Below, one piece after another: positions 15,422 to 24,011 of a stretch of 63,164 nt of DNA (within the stretch, counting starts at the first letter, position 1; every line of letters starts with the position of its first letter). The stretch spans positions 1 to 63,164 of the forward strand of contig NZ_JAFBDT010000014.1 in NCBI RefSeq assembly GCF_016908355.1, given 5' to 3'. The notes under the pieces were generated by a model, which did not search any database, was not told the DNA's origin, and worked only from the letters and a program-made list of their open reading frames with translations. The DNA is from Fusibacter tunisiensis. GTDB lineage: Bacteria; Bacillota; Clostridia; Peptostreptococcales; Acidaminobacteraceae. A program made the position numbers and the translations under genes.

Positions 15422-16165
15422 ATGACTTCAAAAGTATTGGCTAAAGTCAATGGACGCGAAATCACAGAAACTGATTTCAATAATTTTTTTGCATCGCTTG
15501 GACAACAGGTTCAGGCACAATTTCAAGGGGAAGCGGGTATGCAACGCCTGTTGGATGAATTGATTTATCAAGAATTGTTTTATGCAGAAGCACTTGAATC
15601 AAAAGTTGAAGAAACAGAAGCATTTCAAAATGAACTGGAACTCATGAAAGAAAGTCTTTTAAAGCAATTTAACATCAAACAATTGATTGAAAGCGTTTCA
15701 GTAGAAGATTCGGAAGCAGAAGCGTTTTATGCTGAAAATCCAGATATGTTTAAAGCACAACCTCAAGTGGAGGCATCCCACATTCTAGTGGATACAAAAG
15801 AAGAAGCAGACAAAATTGCCAAAGAAATAGGCGAAGGGCTTGCTTTCACTGAAGCTGCTGAAAAATACTCCAAATGCCCGTCAAGTCAGCAAGGTGGAAG
15901 TCTTGGCTTTTTCCAAAGAGGCCAAATGGTTCCAGAGTTTGAAGAAGCTGCGTTTAAGTTGAATCTTCAAGAACTCTCTGAACCTGTACAGACTCAATTT
16001 GGATATCATTTGATTTTTAAAACGGCTGAAAAAGGGGCTGAAACTCAGACTTTAGAAGCTGTAATGCCACAAATTAAGCAACAATTATTGGTTCAAAAAC
16101 AAAACCAAGCTTATTTGGAAAAAGTGGAAGCTTTAAAATCAAAATACACTATTGAAAAATTGTAA
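15422..16165 (+). CDS. PpiC-type (parvulin) peptidyl-prolyl isomerase, cytosolic
   Basis: 247 residues. N-terminal SurA/PrsA-like helical part (KVLAKVNGREITETDFNNFF) followed by a parvulin domain (about 115-210; VEASHILVDTKEEADKI, GGSLGFFQRGQMVPEFEEAAF, VQTQFGYHLI). No signal peptide or lipobox, unlike PrsA, so it should act in the cytosol as a folding helper. AAAGGAG RBS. Monocistronic between two terminator-like hairpins. Confidence 0.9.
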   Translation: MTSKVLAKVNGREITETDFNNFFASLGQQVQAQFQGEAGMQRLLDELIYQELFYAEALESKVEETEAFQNELELMKESLLKQFNIKQLIESVSVEDSEAEAFYAENPDMFKAQPQVEASHILVDTKEEADKIAKEIGEGLAFTEAAEKYSKCPSSQQGGSLGFFQRGQMVPEFEEAAFKLNLQELSEPVQTQFGYHLIFKTAEKGAETQTLEAVMPQIKQQLLVQKQNQAYLEKVEALKSKYTIEKL

Positions 16166-16175
16166 AGCAAGGACG

Positions 16176-16208
16176 CCCTGTTTCATGTCACATGGAACAG
16201 GGTTTTTT
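16176..16208 (+). terminator. ppiC terminator
   Basis: CCCTGTTTCATG / CATGGAACAGGG with a 3-base loop and TTTTTT; 11 bases after the stop. Confidence 0.9.
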
Positions 16209-16215
16209 ATGTGGA

Positions 16216-16245
16216 TTAGACATTGCTTTTGGATTCCAGTATAAT
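16216..16245 (+). promoter_or_regulatory. yhaM promoter
   Basis: TTAGAC (16216-16221), 18 bases, TATAAT (16240-16245). Confidence 0.6.
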
Positions 16246-16275
16246 ATAAATTAGAAAATATAAAAGGAGAGGCGC

Positions 16276-17229
16276 ATGTTCATTAAAGATTTAAAAGTTG
16301 GCGAAGAAGTGACTGCATTTTATCTGGTGAAATCAAAAAATGTAAAAACATCAAGTGCCAACAAACCATACATTGATTTTACGCTTCAGGATATTACTGG
16401 GGAAGTAAATGCGAAACTTTGGGATGCAAAAGGAGACCTTGAAGCTTTGTATAATCCAGGTGAGATTGTAAAAGTTCAAGCGAGTGTCACCCAGTGGCAG
16501 CAAAGCGTCCAGTTGAAGATTATAAAAATTAGACAATCTGAGGATTCAGATCAAGTGGATTATGATAATTTTATTCCAACTGCACCGATAGATGCAGAAA
16601 CCATGTATAATGAAATTCTGTATTATATTAATAAAATGGATTCGGCAGACATGAAAAAGCTGGTGCTTGCAGTTTTAGAAAGTTATAAAACTGAACTGCT
16701 TTACTATCCTGCTGCAAAGTCAAATCATCACGCGATTAAGTCGGGGCTTTTGTATCATATTATTCGGATGCTCAGGTCTGCGGAAGCCTTAAGTGGGATT
16801 TATAAAAATATAAACCCAGATTTGCTTTATGCAGGTGTCATTCTACACGATATGGAAAAGATAAATGAAATGGATGCCACGGAAGCTGGCGTTGTTGAAA
16901 CCTATACAAAAGAGGGTCAATTGCTGGGTCATATTATCATGGGCATCAAACGCATTGACCGAATTGCAGAGCAACTCAATGTAGACTCTGAATTGTCTCT
17001 TTTGATTCAACATATGATTTTGTCCCACCATTATGAACCGGAATTTGGGAGTCCTAAAAAACCTTTGATTCCAGAAGGTGAACTTCTTCACTACATTGAC
17101 ATGATCGATGCGAGAATGTATGACATGAATAAAGCCCTTAAGGATATGGACGATGAACAGTTTACAGATCCTGTTTTTGTTTTGGACCGTAGACGGCTTT
17201 ATAAATCAAAATATAGCAAGTCCGAATAA
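16276..17229 (+). CDS. yhaM: YhaM-type 3'-5' exoribonuclease (OB + HD domains)
   Basis: 317 residues. An N-terminal OB fold (residues ~1-95; YIDFTLQDITGEVNAKLWDA) binds nucleic acid; an HD domain follows (about 150-285; SNHHAIKSGLLYHIIRML, VILHDMEKINEM, IQHMILSHHYEPEFGSPKKPLIPEGELLHYIDMIDARM) with all metal His/Asp residues. Homologue of Bacillus YhaM, a metal-dependent 3'-5' exonuclease on RNA and single-stranded DNA. Length and domain order are normal. Confidence 0.9.
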   Translation: MFIKDLKVGEEVTAFYLVKSKNVKTSSANKPYIDFTLQDITGEVNAKLWDAKGDLEALYNPGEIVKVQASVTQWQQSVQLKIIKIRQSEDSDQVDYDNFIPTAPIDAETMYNEILYYINKMDSADMKKLVLAVLESYKTELLYYPAAKSNHHAIKSGLLYHIIRMLRSAEALSGIYKNINPDLLYAGVILHDMEKINEMDATEAGVVETYTKEGQLLGHIIMGIKRIDRIAEQLNVDSELSLLIQHMILSHHYEPEFGSPKKPLIPEGELLHYIDMIDARMYDMNKALKDMDDEQFTDPVFVLDRRRLYKSKYSKSE

Positions 17230-17234
17230 AAAAA

Positions 17235-17278
17235 GGCCCTGGTCAATCCATTGATTTTCCAGGGTCTATCTTATTTTT
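17235..17278. terminator. Bidirectional terminator
   Basis: GGCCCTGG and CCAGGGTC pair across a 16-base loop, with TTATTTTTTT on the forward side and T's on the reverse side; sits between the converging yhaM and SEC-C genes. Confidence 0.8.
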
Positions 17279-17281
17279 TTC

Positions 17282-17794
17282 CTAGTAGATGCCTTTGTCT
17301 ATGCAGCATTTTTTGAATTTTTTTCCACTGCCACATGGGCAGGGGTCATTTCGACCAATTTTGTTTTCAACACGAACGGTAACTGTGTCGACATACTCTT
17401 GTTTGATTTCTCTTCTGCGCTCTTTGGAGAGCACGTCATCCCATGCATCAAGTGAATAAAGCCATTCCGCTTTTGCCTTGTGCATATTGAAATACAATTT
17501 TTCAAAATCAATTGTGTGGTTCAATTCTGAAGTTTCTTCAAGCGTTTCCAAATCTAAGGTTTCAATAAGACTTGTGTGGATGCCGTCAATAAATCCAAGG
17601 GCCAAAAGAGGCTCTAGGTCATGGGCTTCACCAAAACTTTTAAGTGTGCCTTCAATTTTGTCGTTTTTGGTTTTAAGTATGGTTTCGTAAATTTGAGTCT
17701 CATGCGCCAGGTAGGCGTTCCAGAATTCGTCCGACTGCGCTTGGCTAAGACCTTTACCCTCTAAAAGGGCATTCCATTGATCGTATAAAGACAT
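17282..17794 (-). CDS. SEC-C zinc-motif protein
   Basis: 170 residues. The last 25 residues carry the SecA-like C-terminal zinc motif, [21 protein letters not shown]. The rest is helical and acidic without a recognised fold. GGAGG precedes ATG 17794; an ATG at 17821 lacks one. Many such small SEC-C proteins exist, function mostly unknown; the motif binds zinc and, in SecA, contacts SecB or ribosomes. Confidence 0.85.
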   Translation of the reverse strand: MSLYDQWNALLEGKGLSQAQSDEFWNAYLAHETQIYETILKTKNDKIEGTLKSFGEAHDLEPLLALGFIDGIHTSLIETLDLETLEETSELNHTIDFEKLYFNMHKAKAEWLYSLDAWDDVLSKERRREIKQEYVDTVTVRVENKIGRNDPCPCGSGKKFKKCCIDKGIY

Positions 17795-17849
17795 GGGTCC
17801 TCCTTTAATATAGAATTTCAAAAATTAGTTTATCACAGGGATTAAAAGG

Positions 17850-17878
17850 TTTCAACCTCATTATTTTTTTGTTATAAT
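17850..17878 (+). promoter_or_regulatory. Promoter of the M32 peptidase-PFK operon
   Basis: TTTCAA (17850-17855), 17 bases, TATAAT (17873-17878), preceded by TG-T (extended -10). Confidence 0.75.
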
Positions 17879-17927
17879 CTTAAGGTACATGGGTAAAGTA
17901 ATCCATTGAGAAAGGAAGTATTCAATT

Positions 17928-19445
17928 ATGGGAAACACCACGCAAATCGAACAGGCACTTGAACGGTTTAAGGCCGCACAAGAACAAATGATGGCTATGA
18001 ACTATGCCACATCCATTCTCTTTTGGGATGCATCAACAGGTGCACCGAAAAGTGGCGCGGACAAACGCAGCACTTCTATTGGAACCATGAGTGGCTTTAT
18101 GTACAAATTATTGGTCAATGAGACGATGGATGCCGACCTGAACTTGTTGACAAATCATTTGGATGCCTTATCAGACGTGGATCGCGTACGTGTGGTAGAC
18201 ACCAAAAAAGAATACGACAAGCTAACAAAAATTCCAATGGAAGCTTATCAAAAATACAGTGCTTTAACCTCTAAAGCGTCTATGATTTGGGAAGAAGCAA
18301 AGGAAAATGCCGATTTCAAGCTTTTTGAACCCTATCTGGAGGAGATTGTCTCTTACCTCTTGAAATTTGCCGAATACAGGGGGTATCAAAATCATCCCTA
18401 CAATCTTTACATTGATGATTTTGAAGAGGGTATGACAATTGATCAACTCAATACCTTCTTTGATACACTTAGAGCCAGAATTGTACCGCTTTTAGAGAAG
18501 ATTCAAGCAAGTGGCAAACAAGTGGCCACAGATTTTTTAGGTCAGGCCTTTCCTGTGGACAAACAACATACGGTGTCAACAGACTTGCTTAAAACCATTG
18601 GATTTGATTTGAATCGAGGGTGGTTTAAGGAAAGTGTACATCCGTTTACCATGGGTTTGGATGTAAATGATGTGCGCTTAACGACGCATTATTATGAAAA
18701 TGACTTGAAATCTGCTTTGTTGAGCAGTGCCCATGAAGGGGGTCATGCCATTTATGAGCAAAATTTTTCTGAAAAAGTGCAAGGGACACCCCTTGCAACT
18801 GGAACTTCAAATGGGTTTCATGAATCTCAATCAAGAATTTATGAAAACAATTTTGTGCTCAGCCGTTCATTTTTGAGTTATTTTTTGCTGAAACTCAAGG
18901 CGGACTTTCCAGAACAATTGGGATCAATTGGCGACCTCGCCTTTTATGAGGGGATGAACAAGGTAGAACCGTCTTTAATTCGAATTGAAGCGGATGAACT
19001 CACGTATTCACTCCACATTATGATTCGCTATGAAATTGAATTGGGCTTGTTTGATGGGTCCATTAAGGTATCAGACCTGCCTAGGGTGTGGAACGAGAAA
19101 GTAAAAGCTTATTTGGGCATTACACCAAAGCACGATGGCGAAGGGGTGCTTCAGGATGTGCATTGGTCTGAAGGCATGTTTGGCTATTTTCCAACGTATG
19201 CACTAGGAAGCGCTTATGCGGCCCAGTTGATGCACTATATGAAACAGGACCTTGATGTAGATACCTGCCTTAAAAATGGCGATTTCAAGCCGCTTACAGC
19301 CTGGTTAAATGACAAGGTTCATCAGTATGGTAGCCTTGTAAAACCGGTTGATTTAATGAAACAAATTACAGGAGAAGCGTTCAATGCAACTTATTATTGC
19401 GATTATCTTGAACAAAAATATTCAGAACTTTATGGTTTAAAATAG
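17928..19445 (+). CDS. M32 family metallocarboxypeptidase
   Basis: 505 residues, the normal length of thermostable carboxypeptidase Taq/M32 enzymes. Zinc site HEGGHAIYEQ near residue 268 with the downstream glutamate in GFHESQSRIYEN; other family sequences are FWDASTGAP near the N-terminus, TTHYYENDL and LHIMIRYEIELGLFDG. Cleaves C-terminal residues of peptides in the cytosol. Followed 9 bases later by the phosphofructokinase gene, so likely cotranscribed. Confidence 0.93.
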   Translation: MGNTTQIEQALERFKAAQEQMMAMNYATSILFWDASTGAPKSGADKRSTSIGTMSGFMYKLLVNETMDADLNLLTNHLDALSDVDRVRVVDTKKEYDKLTKIPMEAYQKYSALTSKASMIWEEAKENADFKLFEPYLEEIVSYLLKFAEYRGYQNHPYNLYIDDFEEGMTIDQLNTFFDTLRARIVPLLEKIQASGKQVATDFLGQAFPVDKQHTVSTDLLKTIGFDLNRGWFKESVHPFTMGLDVNDVRLTTHYYENDLKSALLSSAHEGGHAIYEQNFSEKVQGTPLATGTSNGFHESQSRIYENNFVLSRSFLSYFLLKLKADFPEQLGSIGDLAFYEGMNKVEPSLIRIEADELTYSLHIMIRYEIELGLFDGSIKVSDLPRVWNEKVKAYLGITPKHDGEGVLQDVHWSEGMFGYFPTYALGSAYAAQLMHYMKQDLDVDTCLKNGDFKPLTAWLNDKVHQYGSLVKPVDLMKQITGEAFNATYYCDYLEQKYSELYGLK

Positions 19446-19454
19446 GAGGTTTTT

Positions 19455-20681
19455 ATGAACAATCAAGCATTAAAAGGCAATCTGTTGGTTGCACAAGGTG
19501 GCGGACCAACAGCGGTGATTAACCAGTCTATGGTGGGCGTGGTTTTGGAAGCGAGACGCTATGCACAAGTGGAGCGTATTTATGGCGCTGTTCACGGTGT
19601 TGAAGGGATTGTAAATGAAGAATTTATGGATTTGACACGCGAAACTGTGGCAAATTTAGAGGCTGTGGCAGCAACCCCATCTTCAGGGCTTATGTCAACA
19701 CGTGTGAAGCCGGATGCAGAATTTTGTAAAAAAATGTTCGACTCTATGAAAGCGCACAACATAAGATTTTTCTTCTATATTGGCGGAAACGATTCTTCGG
19801 ATACTGTGCGAATTGTTAATGAAGAAGCCCAACGCCAAAATTATGAGTTTAGAGCGGTTCATATTCCTAAAACAGTGGACAATGACTTGGTAATTAACGA
19901 CCATACGCCTGGATTTGGATCAGCTGCCCGCTATGTGGCGTCAGCTTTTGCAGGAATTAACTATGACAACAGAGCTTTGGCTGGTGTTTACATTGGGGTT
20001 ATCATGGGCAGACATGCAGGATTCTTAACAGGTGCAGCTGCACTTGGCCGAGTTTATGAAGAGGATGGCCCGCATCTAATTTACTTCCCGGAAAGACCAT
20101 TTGAGATTGACACCTTCATTGAAGATGTTAAAAAAGTATATGACAAGTATGGGCGTTGTATCGTAGCCGTTTCAGAAGGCATTCAAGATGCATCTGGAGA
20201 AGCGATTGTGACCAAACTTCAAGAAAATGTTGAGCGAGATGCCCACGGAAATGTTCAACTTTCTGGAACGGGTGCGCTTGGTGATTTGCTTGTGGCTGAA
20301 GTGAAAGCTAAATTGGGTATTGGCAGGGTAAGAGCCGATACGCTTGGTTACATGCAAAGATCATTCCTAGGCTGTGTGTCAGATACAGACCAAAAAGAAG
20401 CCAGAGAAGTTGCTGAAAAAGCAGTCCAATTTGCGTTAATCGATAACAAAGATGGTTCGGTTGTCATGGAGCGTAAGGGGGATTATGCTGTGGATTACAG
20501 ATTGGTAGATCTTAAAGAAATCGCAGCAAAGACCAAGCACATGCCGGATACATTTATCAATGAAGCAGGCAACCATGTAACGGAAGCCTTTATCAAGTAT
20601 GCAAGACCATTAATTGGCTCGAATTTCAATCCAGGTGCTAGACTTAAGGCCCCAATGGTTGAGAAAATATTAAAAAAATAG
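19455..20681 (+). CDS. pfp: Pyrophosphate-dependent 6-phosphofructokinase
   Basis: 408 residues, a group of PPi-PFKs. Motifs: GGGPTAVIN at the N-terminus, YIGGNDSSDTV near residue 108 (ATP enzymes have GGDGS), PKTVDNDL near 137 (PKT rather than PGT is the PPi-type signature), and GRHAGFLTGAAAL. Catalyses reversible phosphorylation of fructose 6-phosphate with PPi, useful in energy-limited anaerobes. TAGGAGG RBS, 9 bases after the M32 gene. Confidence 0.9.
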   Translation: MNNQALKGNLLVAQGGGPTAVINQSMVGVVLEARRYAQVERIYGAVHGVEGIVNEEFMDLTRETVANLEAVAATPSSGLMSTRVKPDAEFCKKMFDSMKAHNIRFFFYIGGNDSSDTVRIVNEEAQRQNYEFRAVHIPKTVDNDLVINDHTPGFGSAARYVASAFAGINYDNRALAGVYIGVIMGRHAGFLTGAAALGRVYEEDGPHLIYFPERPFEIDTFIEDVKKVYDKYGRCIVAVSEGIQDASGEAIVTKLQENVERDAHGNVQLSGTGALGDLLVAEVKAKLGIGRVRADTLGYMQRSFLGCVSDTDQKEAREVAEKAVQFALIDNKDGSVVMERKGDYAVDYRLVDLKEIAAKTKHMPDTFINEAGNHVTEAFIKYARPLIGSNFNPGARLKAPMVEKILKK

Positions 20682-20972
20682 TGAAGCGGTTATAAATATA
20701 GGCGGTATTGCATTTCTTGAGGATGCAATGCCGCCTTTAATCTTTGGGTCAATTCCTGCAAGCCATTTATATAGCGCATGAAGTTCGTTTAAGTCTGTAT
20801 TGAGGCCATCAATTAAAAGCGTTGTCACTTCAATGTGGGTTTTATTATGGGCAAGCTCAATGGTACGGCATACAGGTTCAAGCATACCACCGCAGATTGA
20901 CTGATAAAAAGTGTTTGAATTTTTAGTTTGGTACAGACAGGGTTGAATGGATGTCATAGTGCCACCTCCCAA
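20670..20972 (-). pseudogene. Remnant of an AmmeMemoRadiSam-type radical SAM enzyme
   Basis: A stretch of ~50 residues (FYQSICGGMLEPVCRTIELA, HIEVTTLLIDGLN, LHALYKWLAGIDPKIK) matches the C-terminal half of the AmmeMemoRadiSam radical SAM enzyme (family pattern FYxxxCGGxLEPVxxTI...VEVTTLLIPGxN...WIAxxDPxIPWHxxRF). After DPKIK the match stops and the frame continues as unrelated sequence (GGIASSRNAIPP). The radical SAM CxxxCxxC part, and the partner genes of the system, are absent. It abuts the pfp stop. A decayed gene rather than a functional small protein, though GGGAGGTG precedes the first ATG. Confidence 0.65.
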
Positions 20973-21055
20973 GCTTATTCTATCACATAAAAGGCTTGCA
21001 AAGCCATAGGGACTGTGACAAGATAGACATATATTAAAGATGAGGAGTGAGTCAT

Positions 21056-22027
21056 ATGAAGATCGTGGTGTTGGACGGGTATGCCCTGAATCCAGGCGAT
21101 TTGTCTTGGAAATCTCTAGAAACTTTGGGAGATGTCACTATTTATGAACGAACTGAGCCAGACCAATTGATTGAACACGCTCATGAAGCCGAAGTTTTAT
21201 TGGTCAATAAAATTAAATTTAGGAAGACGCATTTTGAAGCATTGCCAAATTTAAAATATATTGGTGTTTTAGCCACTGGGTATAATGTGATTGACTTGGA
21301 AGCGGCAGATGCACACGGTGTGGTTGTGACCAATATACCGACGTATGGAACAGAAGCCGTTGCCCAATTTGTTTTTGCCCATTTGCTGGAAATTTGTCAC
21401 CACATTCCCCTCCACTCTAAAAGTGTTAAAGCGGGTAAGTGGAGCACACATGCTGATTTTTGCTATTGGGAAAAGCCCCTTATTGAACTCTATGGCAAAA
21501 CCATGGGGATTGTTGGGGGTGGTCGAATTGGCATGAAAACAGCAGAGATAGCCCTTGCTTTTGGGATGACGGTTAAACTTTACACGCGGACGCCCGATCC
21601 TTCCAAACAGACAGACCGTTTATCCTTTTGTAGTTTGGACGACCTTTTGTATGATGCAGATGTAATCAGTTTGCATTTGCCATTGACGCAGACAACGCGT
21701 GGCATTATAGATGCAGAAGCCTTTAAAAAAATGAAAGATGGGGTTATTCTCATTAACACAGCAAGGGGGCCACTTATTGATGAAACGGCACTTGTTCAAG
21801 CATTAAGAAGTGGAAAGGTTTTTGCAGCAGGTTTGGATGTCCTTTCAAAAGAACCCCCCAAGCCGGACACGGATTTGTTTCAGTTTGAAACTGTAAACAT
21901 AACCCCACATATTGCATGGGCTCCAAAAGAGACGCGGGCAAGGCTTTTGAACCTCGCTGTTGAAAATGTAAGGCATTTTATTTTGGGGACCCCAATTAAT
22001 CAAGTGAATGGAGGCGTATCATGGTAA
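21056..22027 (+). CDS. D-2-hydroxyacid dehydrogenase (glycerate dehydrogenase-like)
   Basis: 323 residues. NAD-binding Rossmann motif GIVGGGRIGMKTA near residue 155, catalytic Arg in NTARGPLIDE, Glu in DVLSKEPP and His in NITPHIAWAP. The region YVLDGYALNPGDLSW-like start and overall pattern fit the glycerate/hydroxypyruvate reductase branch (HprA). Reduces a 2-keto acid to a D-hydroxy acid or the reverse. ATG 21056 follows GAGGAG. Overlaps the aldehyde dehydrogenase gene by 7 bases. Confidence 0.88.
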   Translation: MKIVVLDGYALNPGDLSWKSLETLGDVTIYERTEPDQLIEHAHEAEVLLVNKIKFRKTHFEALPNLKYIGVLATGYNVIDLEAADAHGVVVTNIPTYGTEAVAQFVFAHLLEICHHIPLHSKSVKAGKWSTHADFCYWEKPLIELYGKTMGIVGGGRIGMKTAEIALAFGMTVKLYTRTPDPSKQTDRLSFCSLDDLLYDADVISLHLPLTQTTRGIIDAEAFKKMKDGVILINTARGPLIDETALVQALRSGKVFAAGLDVLSKEPPKPDTDLFQFETVNITPHIAWAPKETRARLLNLAVENVRHFILGTPINQVNGGVSW

Positions 22028-23385
22028 AAGAATTGCTTTTAGAACAAAATCAGTATTTTGAAACGGGTGTGACACGGCCAGTTGCGTTTAGAATTCAACA
22101 ACTTGAACTGTTAAAATCGGCTATTGAGGCCAATGAGGCCTTGATTTTAGAGGCTCTTTATAAAGATCTTGGGAAAAGTGCATTTGAAGGCTATGCCACG
22201 GAAGTGGGCTATGTCCTAAGCAGCATCCGACATACCATTAAAAATGTGAAGTCATGGGCCCAAGACCGAAAGGTTAAAACCCCGCTTTTCTTGCCATTTT
22301 CAAAGGGTGTTGTGAAATGGGAGCCCCTGGGGAAGGTGTTGGTAGTAGCCCCCTTTAATTATCCTTTCCAGCTTTTAATTGAACCCTTAATTGGGGCTAT
22401 TGCAGCTGGAAACACAGTTGTTTTAAAACCATCCGAACGCACACCGAACACAGAAGCCATTGTTCAAAAAATCATGAGCGAGACTTTTCCAAAATCATAT
22501 GTTGCAGTTGTAACAGGGGATAGAACGGTTATGAATGAACTGATTCACGCCCCATTTGATCATATATTTTTTACAGGAAGTGATACGGTTGGCAGAATTG
22601 TCATGCGGGCAGCAGCAGAGCATTTGGTACCGGTGACCTTGGAATTAGGGGGTAAAAGTCCAGTAATTGTTCATGAGGATGCTGAACTTGAACTGGCTGC
22701 AAGGCGGATTGTGTGGGGAAAATTTTTAAATGCTGGACAAACGTGTATTGCCCCAGACTATGTGTATGTCCATGAAGCAGTAGAGCATAAATTTTTAGAG
22801 TATGTTGGTCAGACGCTTGTTGACTTTTTTGGTGGCCTTCCCCAAAAAAGCCCGGACTATGGCCGGATTGTAAATGAAGCATCCGTTGAGCGGTTGGCGG
22901 ACTTGTTGGACCATTCAAAAGTGATAAGTGGTGGCCAGTATGATGTTTCAAGCCGGTATATGGCGCCCACGGTTATGAAGGGTGTTACGTGGGAAGATCA
23001 GGTGATGGCGGGTGAAATTTTTGGTCCCATTCTGCCGGTAATGACCTACTCAGATTTAGAAGCAGTGATTGAGGCCATTCGACAAAGGCCAAAACCCCTT
23101 GCCTTTTATGTGTTCAGCGAAAGTGAAACGGTTCAGGCACATTTAATTGAAAACGTGTCATTTGGGGGTGGCTGTGTCAACGATACCATTTCACATTTGA
23201 TTTCACCGGATATGCCTTTTGGTGGCGTGGGGAATTCTGGAATGGGGGCCTACCATGGTTTTGATTCCTTTAAGACCTTTTCGCATGAGAAGAGTGTTCT
23301 ATACAGGTCATCCAAATATGATATGAAACTGCTTTATCCGCCTTATGGCAACCGATTGGGATGGATTAAAAAAGTTTTAAAATAA
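22021..23385 (+). CDS. Aldehyde dehydrogenase, class 3 type
   Basis: 454 residues, the shorter class-3 form. Cofactor site FTGSDTVGRIVM, general base region ELGGKSPVIV (Glu near 207), catalytic cysteine in NAGQTCIAPDYV (about residue 242), and C-terminal GMGAYHGFDSFKTFSHEKSV typical of the class. Oxidises medium or long aliphatic aldehydes with NAD(P). Coupled by overlap with the hydroxyacid dehydrogenase. Confidence 0.92.
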   Translation: MVKELLLEQNQYFETGVTRPVAFRIQQLELLKSAIEANEALILEALYKDLGKSAFEGYATEVGYVLSSIRHTIKNVKSWAQDRKVKTPLFLPFSKGVVKWEPLGKVLVVAPFNYPFQLLIEPLIGAIAAGNTVVLKPSERTPNTEAIVQKIMSETFPKSYVAVVTGDRTVMNELIHAPFDHIFFTGSDTVGRIVMRAAAEHLVPVTLELGGKSPVIVHEDAELELAARRIVWGKFLNAGQTCIAPDYVYVHEAVEHKFLEYVGQTLVDFFGGLPQKSPDYGRIVNEASVERLADLLDHSKVISGGQYDVSSRYMAPTVMKGVTWEDQVMAGEIFGPILPVMTYSDLEAVIEAIRQRPKPLAFYVFSESETVQAHLIENVSFGGGCVNDTISHLISPDMPFGGVGNSGMGAYHGFDSFKTFSHEKSVLYRSSKYDMKLLYPPYGNRLGWIKKVLK

Positions 23386-23395
23386 GGCAAAAAAG

Positions 23396-23437
23396 AAACT
23401 GATGAACATCTAGAAATTACTAGATTTTCATCAGTTT
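23396..23437. terminator. Bidirectional terminator
   Basis: AAACTGATGAA / TTCATCAGTTT with an inner ATCTAG/CTAGAT stem and T's on both strands, between the converging aldehyde dehydrogenase and ohrR genes. Confidence 0.9.
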
Positions 23438-23438
23438 T

Positions 23439-23879
23439 TTAGGTTTTTGGGGATGCATTCAGTATTTTATACAAAAGGCCATATAGGGTTTTGGCATCTT
23501 CTATATTGAGGTCTAGGCACTTGAGGATACCCTCCGGAACACTAAGTGCCGATTCACGAAGTTGCCATCCGCTTTTTGTGACTTGGATGTAGACATTGCG
23601 TTCGTTTTCTGTGCCTCTGTTTCTGGTGATGTACCCTTGTACTTCCAGTTTTTTTAAGACCGGCGTCAATGTGCCAGAATCCAGATAAAGGCGCTCGCCC
23701 AATTCTTTAACCATTAAATTGTCTGTTTCCCAAAGGACCATCATTGTAATGTATTGGGTATAGGTGAGGTTTAATGGGTCTAGAAAAGGTTTATACAATC
23801 GGATGATTTCTTTTGAAACAGCGTAAAGTGGAAAGCACAGTTGATTTTTTAATAAAAGGGCATCGTATTTATGTGACAT
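23439..23879 (-). CDS. ohrR: OhrR-type MarR repressor, organic peroxide sensor
   Basis: 146 residues. LKNQLCFPLYAVSKEIIRLYKPFL is the OhrR N-terminus with its single peroxide-reactive cysteine (Cys15). wHTH at about 50-105 (VKELGERLYLDSGTLTPVLKKLEVQGYITR, wing RGTENERNVYI). In the family, oxidation of this Cys releases the operator and induces an Ohr peroxidase. No ohr gene is next to it; the perfect operator over its own promoter shows autorepression, so other targets must be elsewhere. Confidence 0.9.
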   Translation of the reverse strand: MSHKYDALLLKNQLCFPLYAVSKEIIRLYKPFLDPLNLTYTQYITMMVLWETDNLMVKELGERLYLDSGTLTPVLKKLEVQGYITRNRGTENERNVYIQVTKSGWQLRESALSVPEGILKCLDLNIEDAKTLYGLLYKILNASPKT

Positions 23880-23902
23880 GGGGACCTCCTAAATCTTGTA
23901 TG

Positions 23903-23940
23903 TACAATTAAATTGTACTCAATTTTACATAAGGTGTCAA
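23903..23940 (-). promoter_or_regulatory. ohrR promoter with OhrR operator over the -10
   Basis: Reverse strand TTGACA (23935-23940), 17 bases, TACAAT (23912-23917). The -10 is the first half of the perfect palindrome TACAATTAAATTGTA (23903-23917), the known Bacillus OhrR box sequence. Confidence 0.9.
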
Positions 23941-23958
23941 TACTATTCCAAATGGGAC

Positions 23959-23987
23959 TTGTAAAATTATGTAAAACTTGTTATACT
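23959..23987 (+). promoter_or_regulatory. Promoter of the SLH protein gene
   Basis: TTGTAA (23959-23964), 17 bases, TATACT (23982-23987), with TG one base before the -10. Confidence 0.7.
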
Positions 23988-24011
23988 GACAAAAACATCT
24001 GGAGGAATAAT

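Noticed and set aside
19455-20681. ATP-dependent phosphofructokinase
   Set aside because: GGND and PKTVDND motifs are of the pyrophosphate type.
23439-23879. OhrR directly regulating the SLH operon
   Set aside because: The box is 42 bases upstream of the SLH -35 and does not overlap that promoter.
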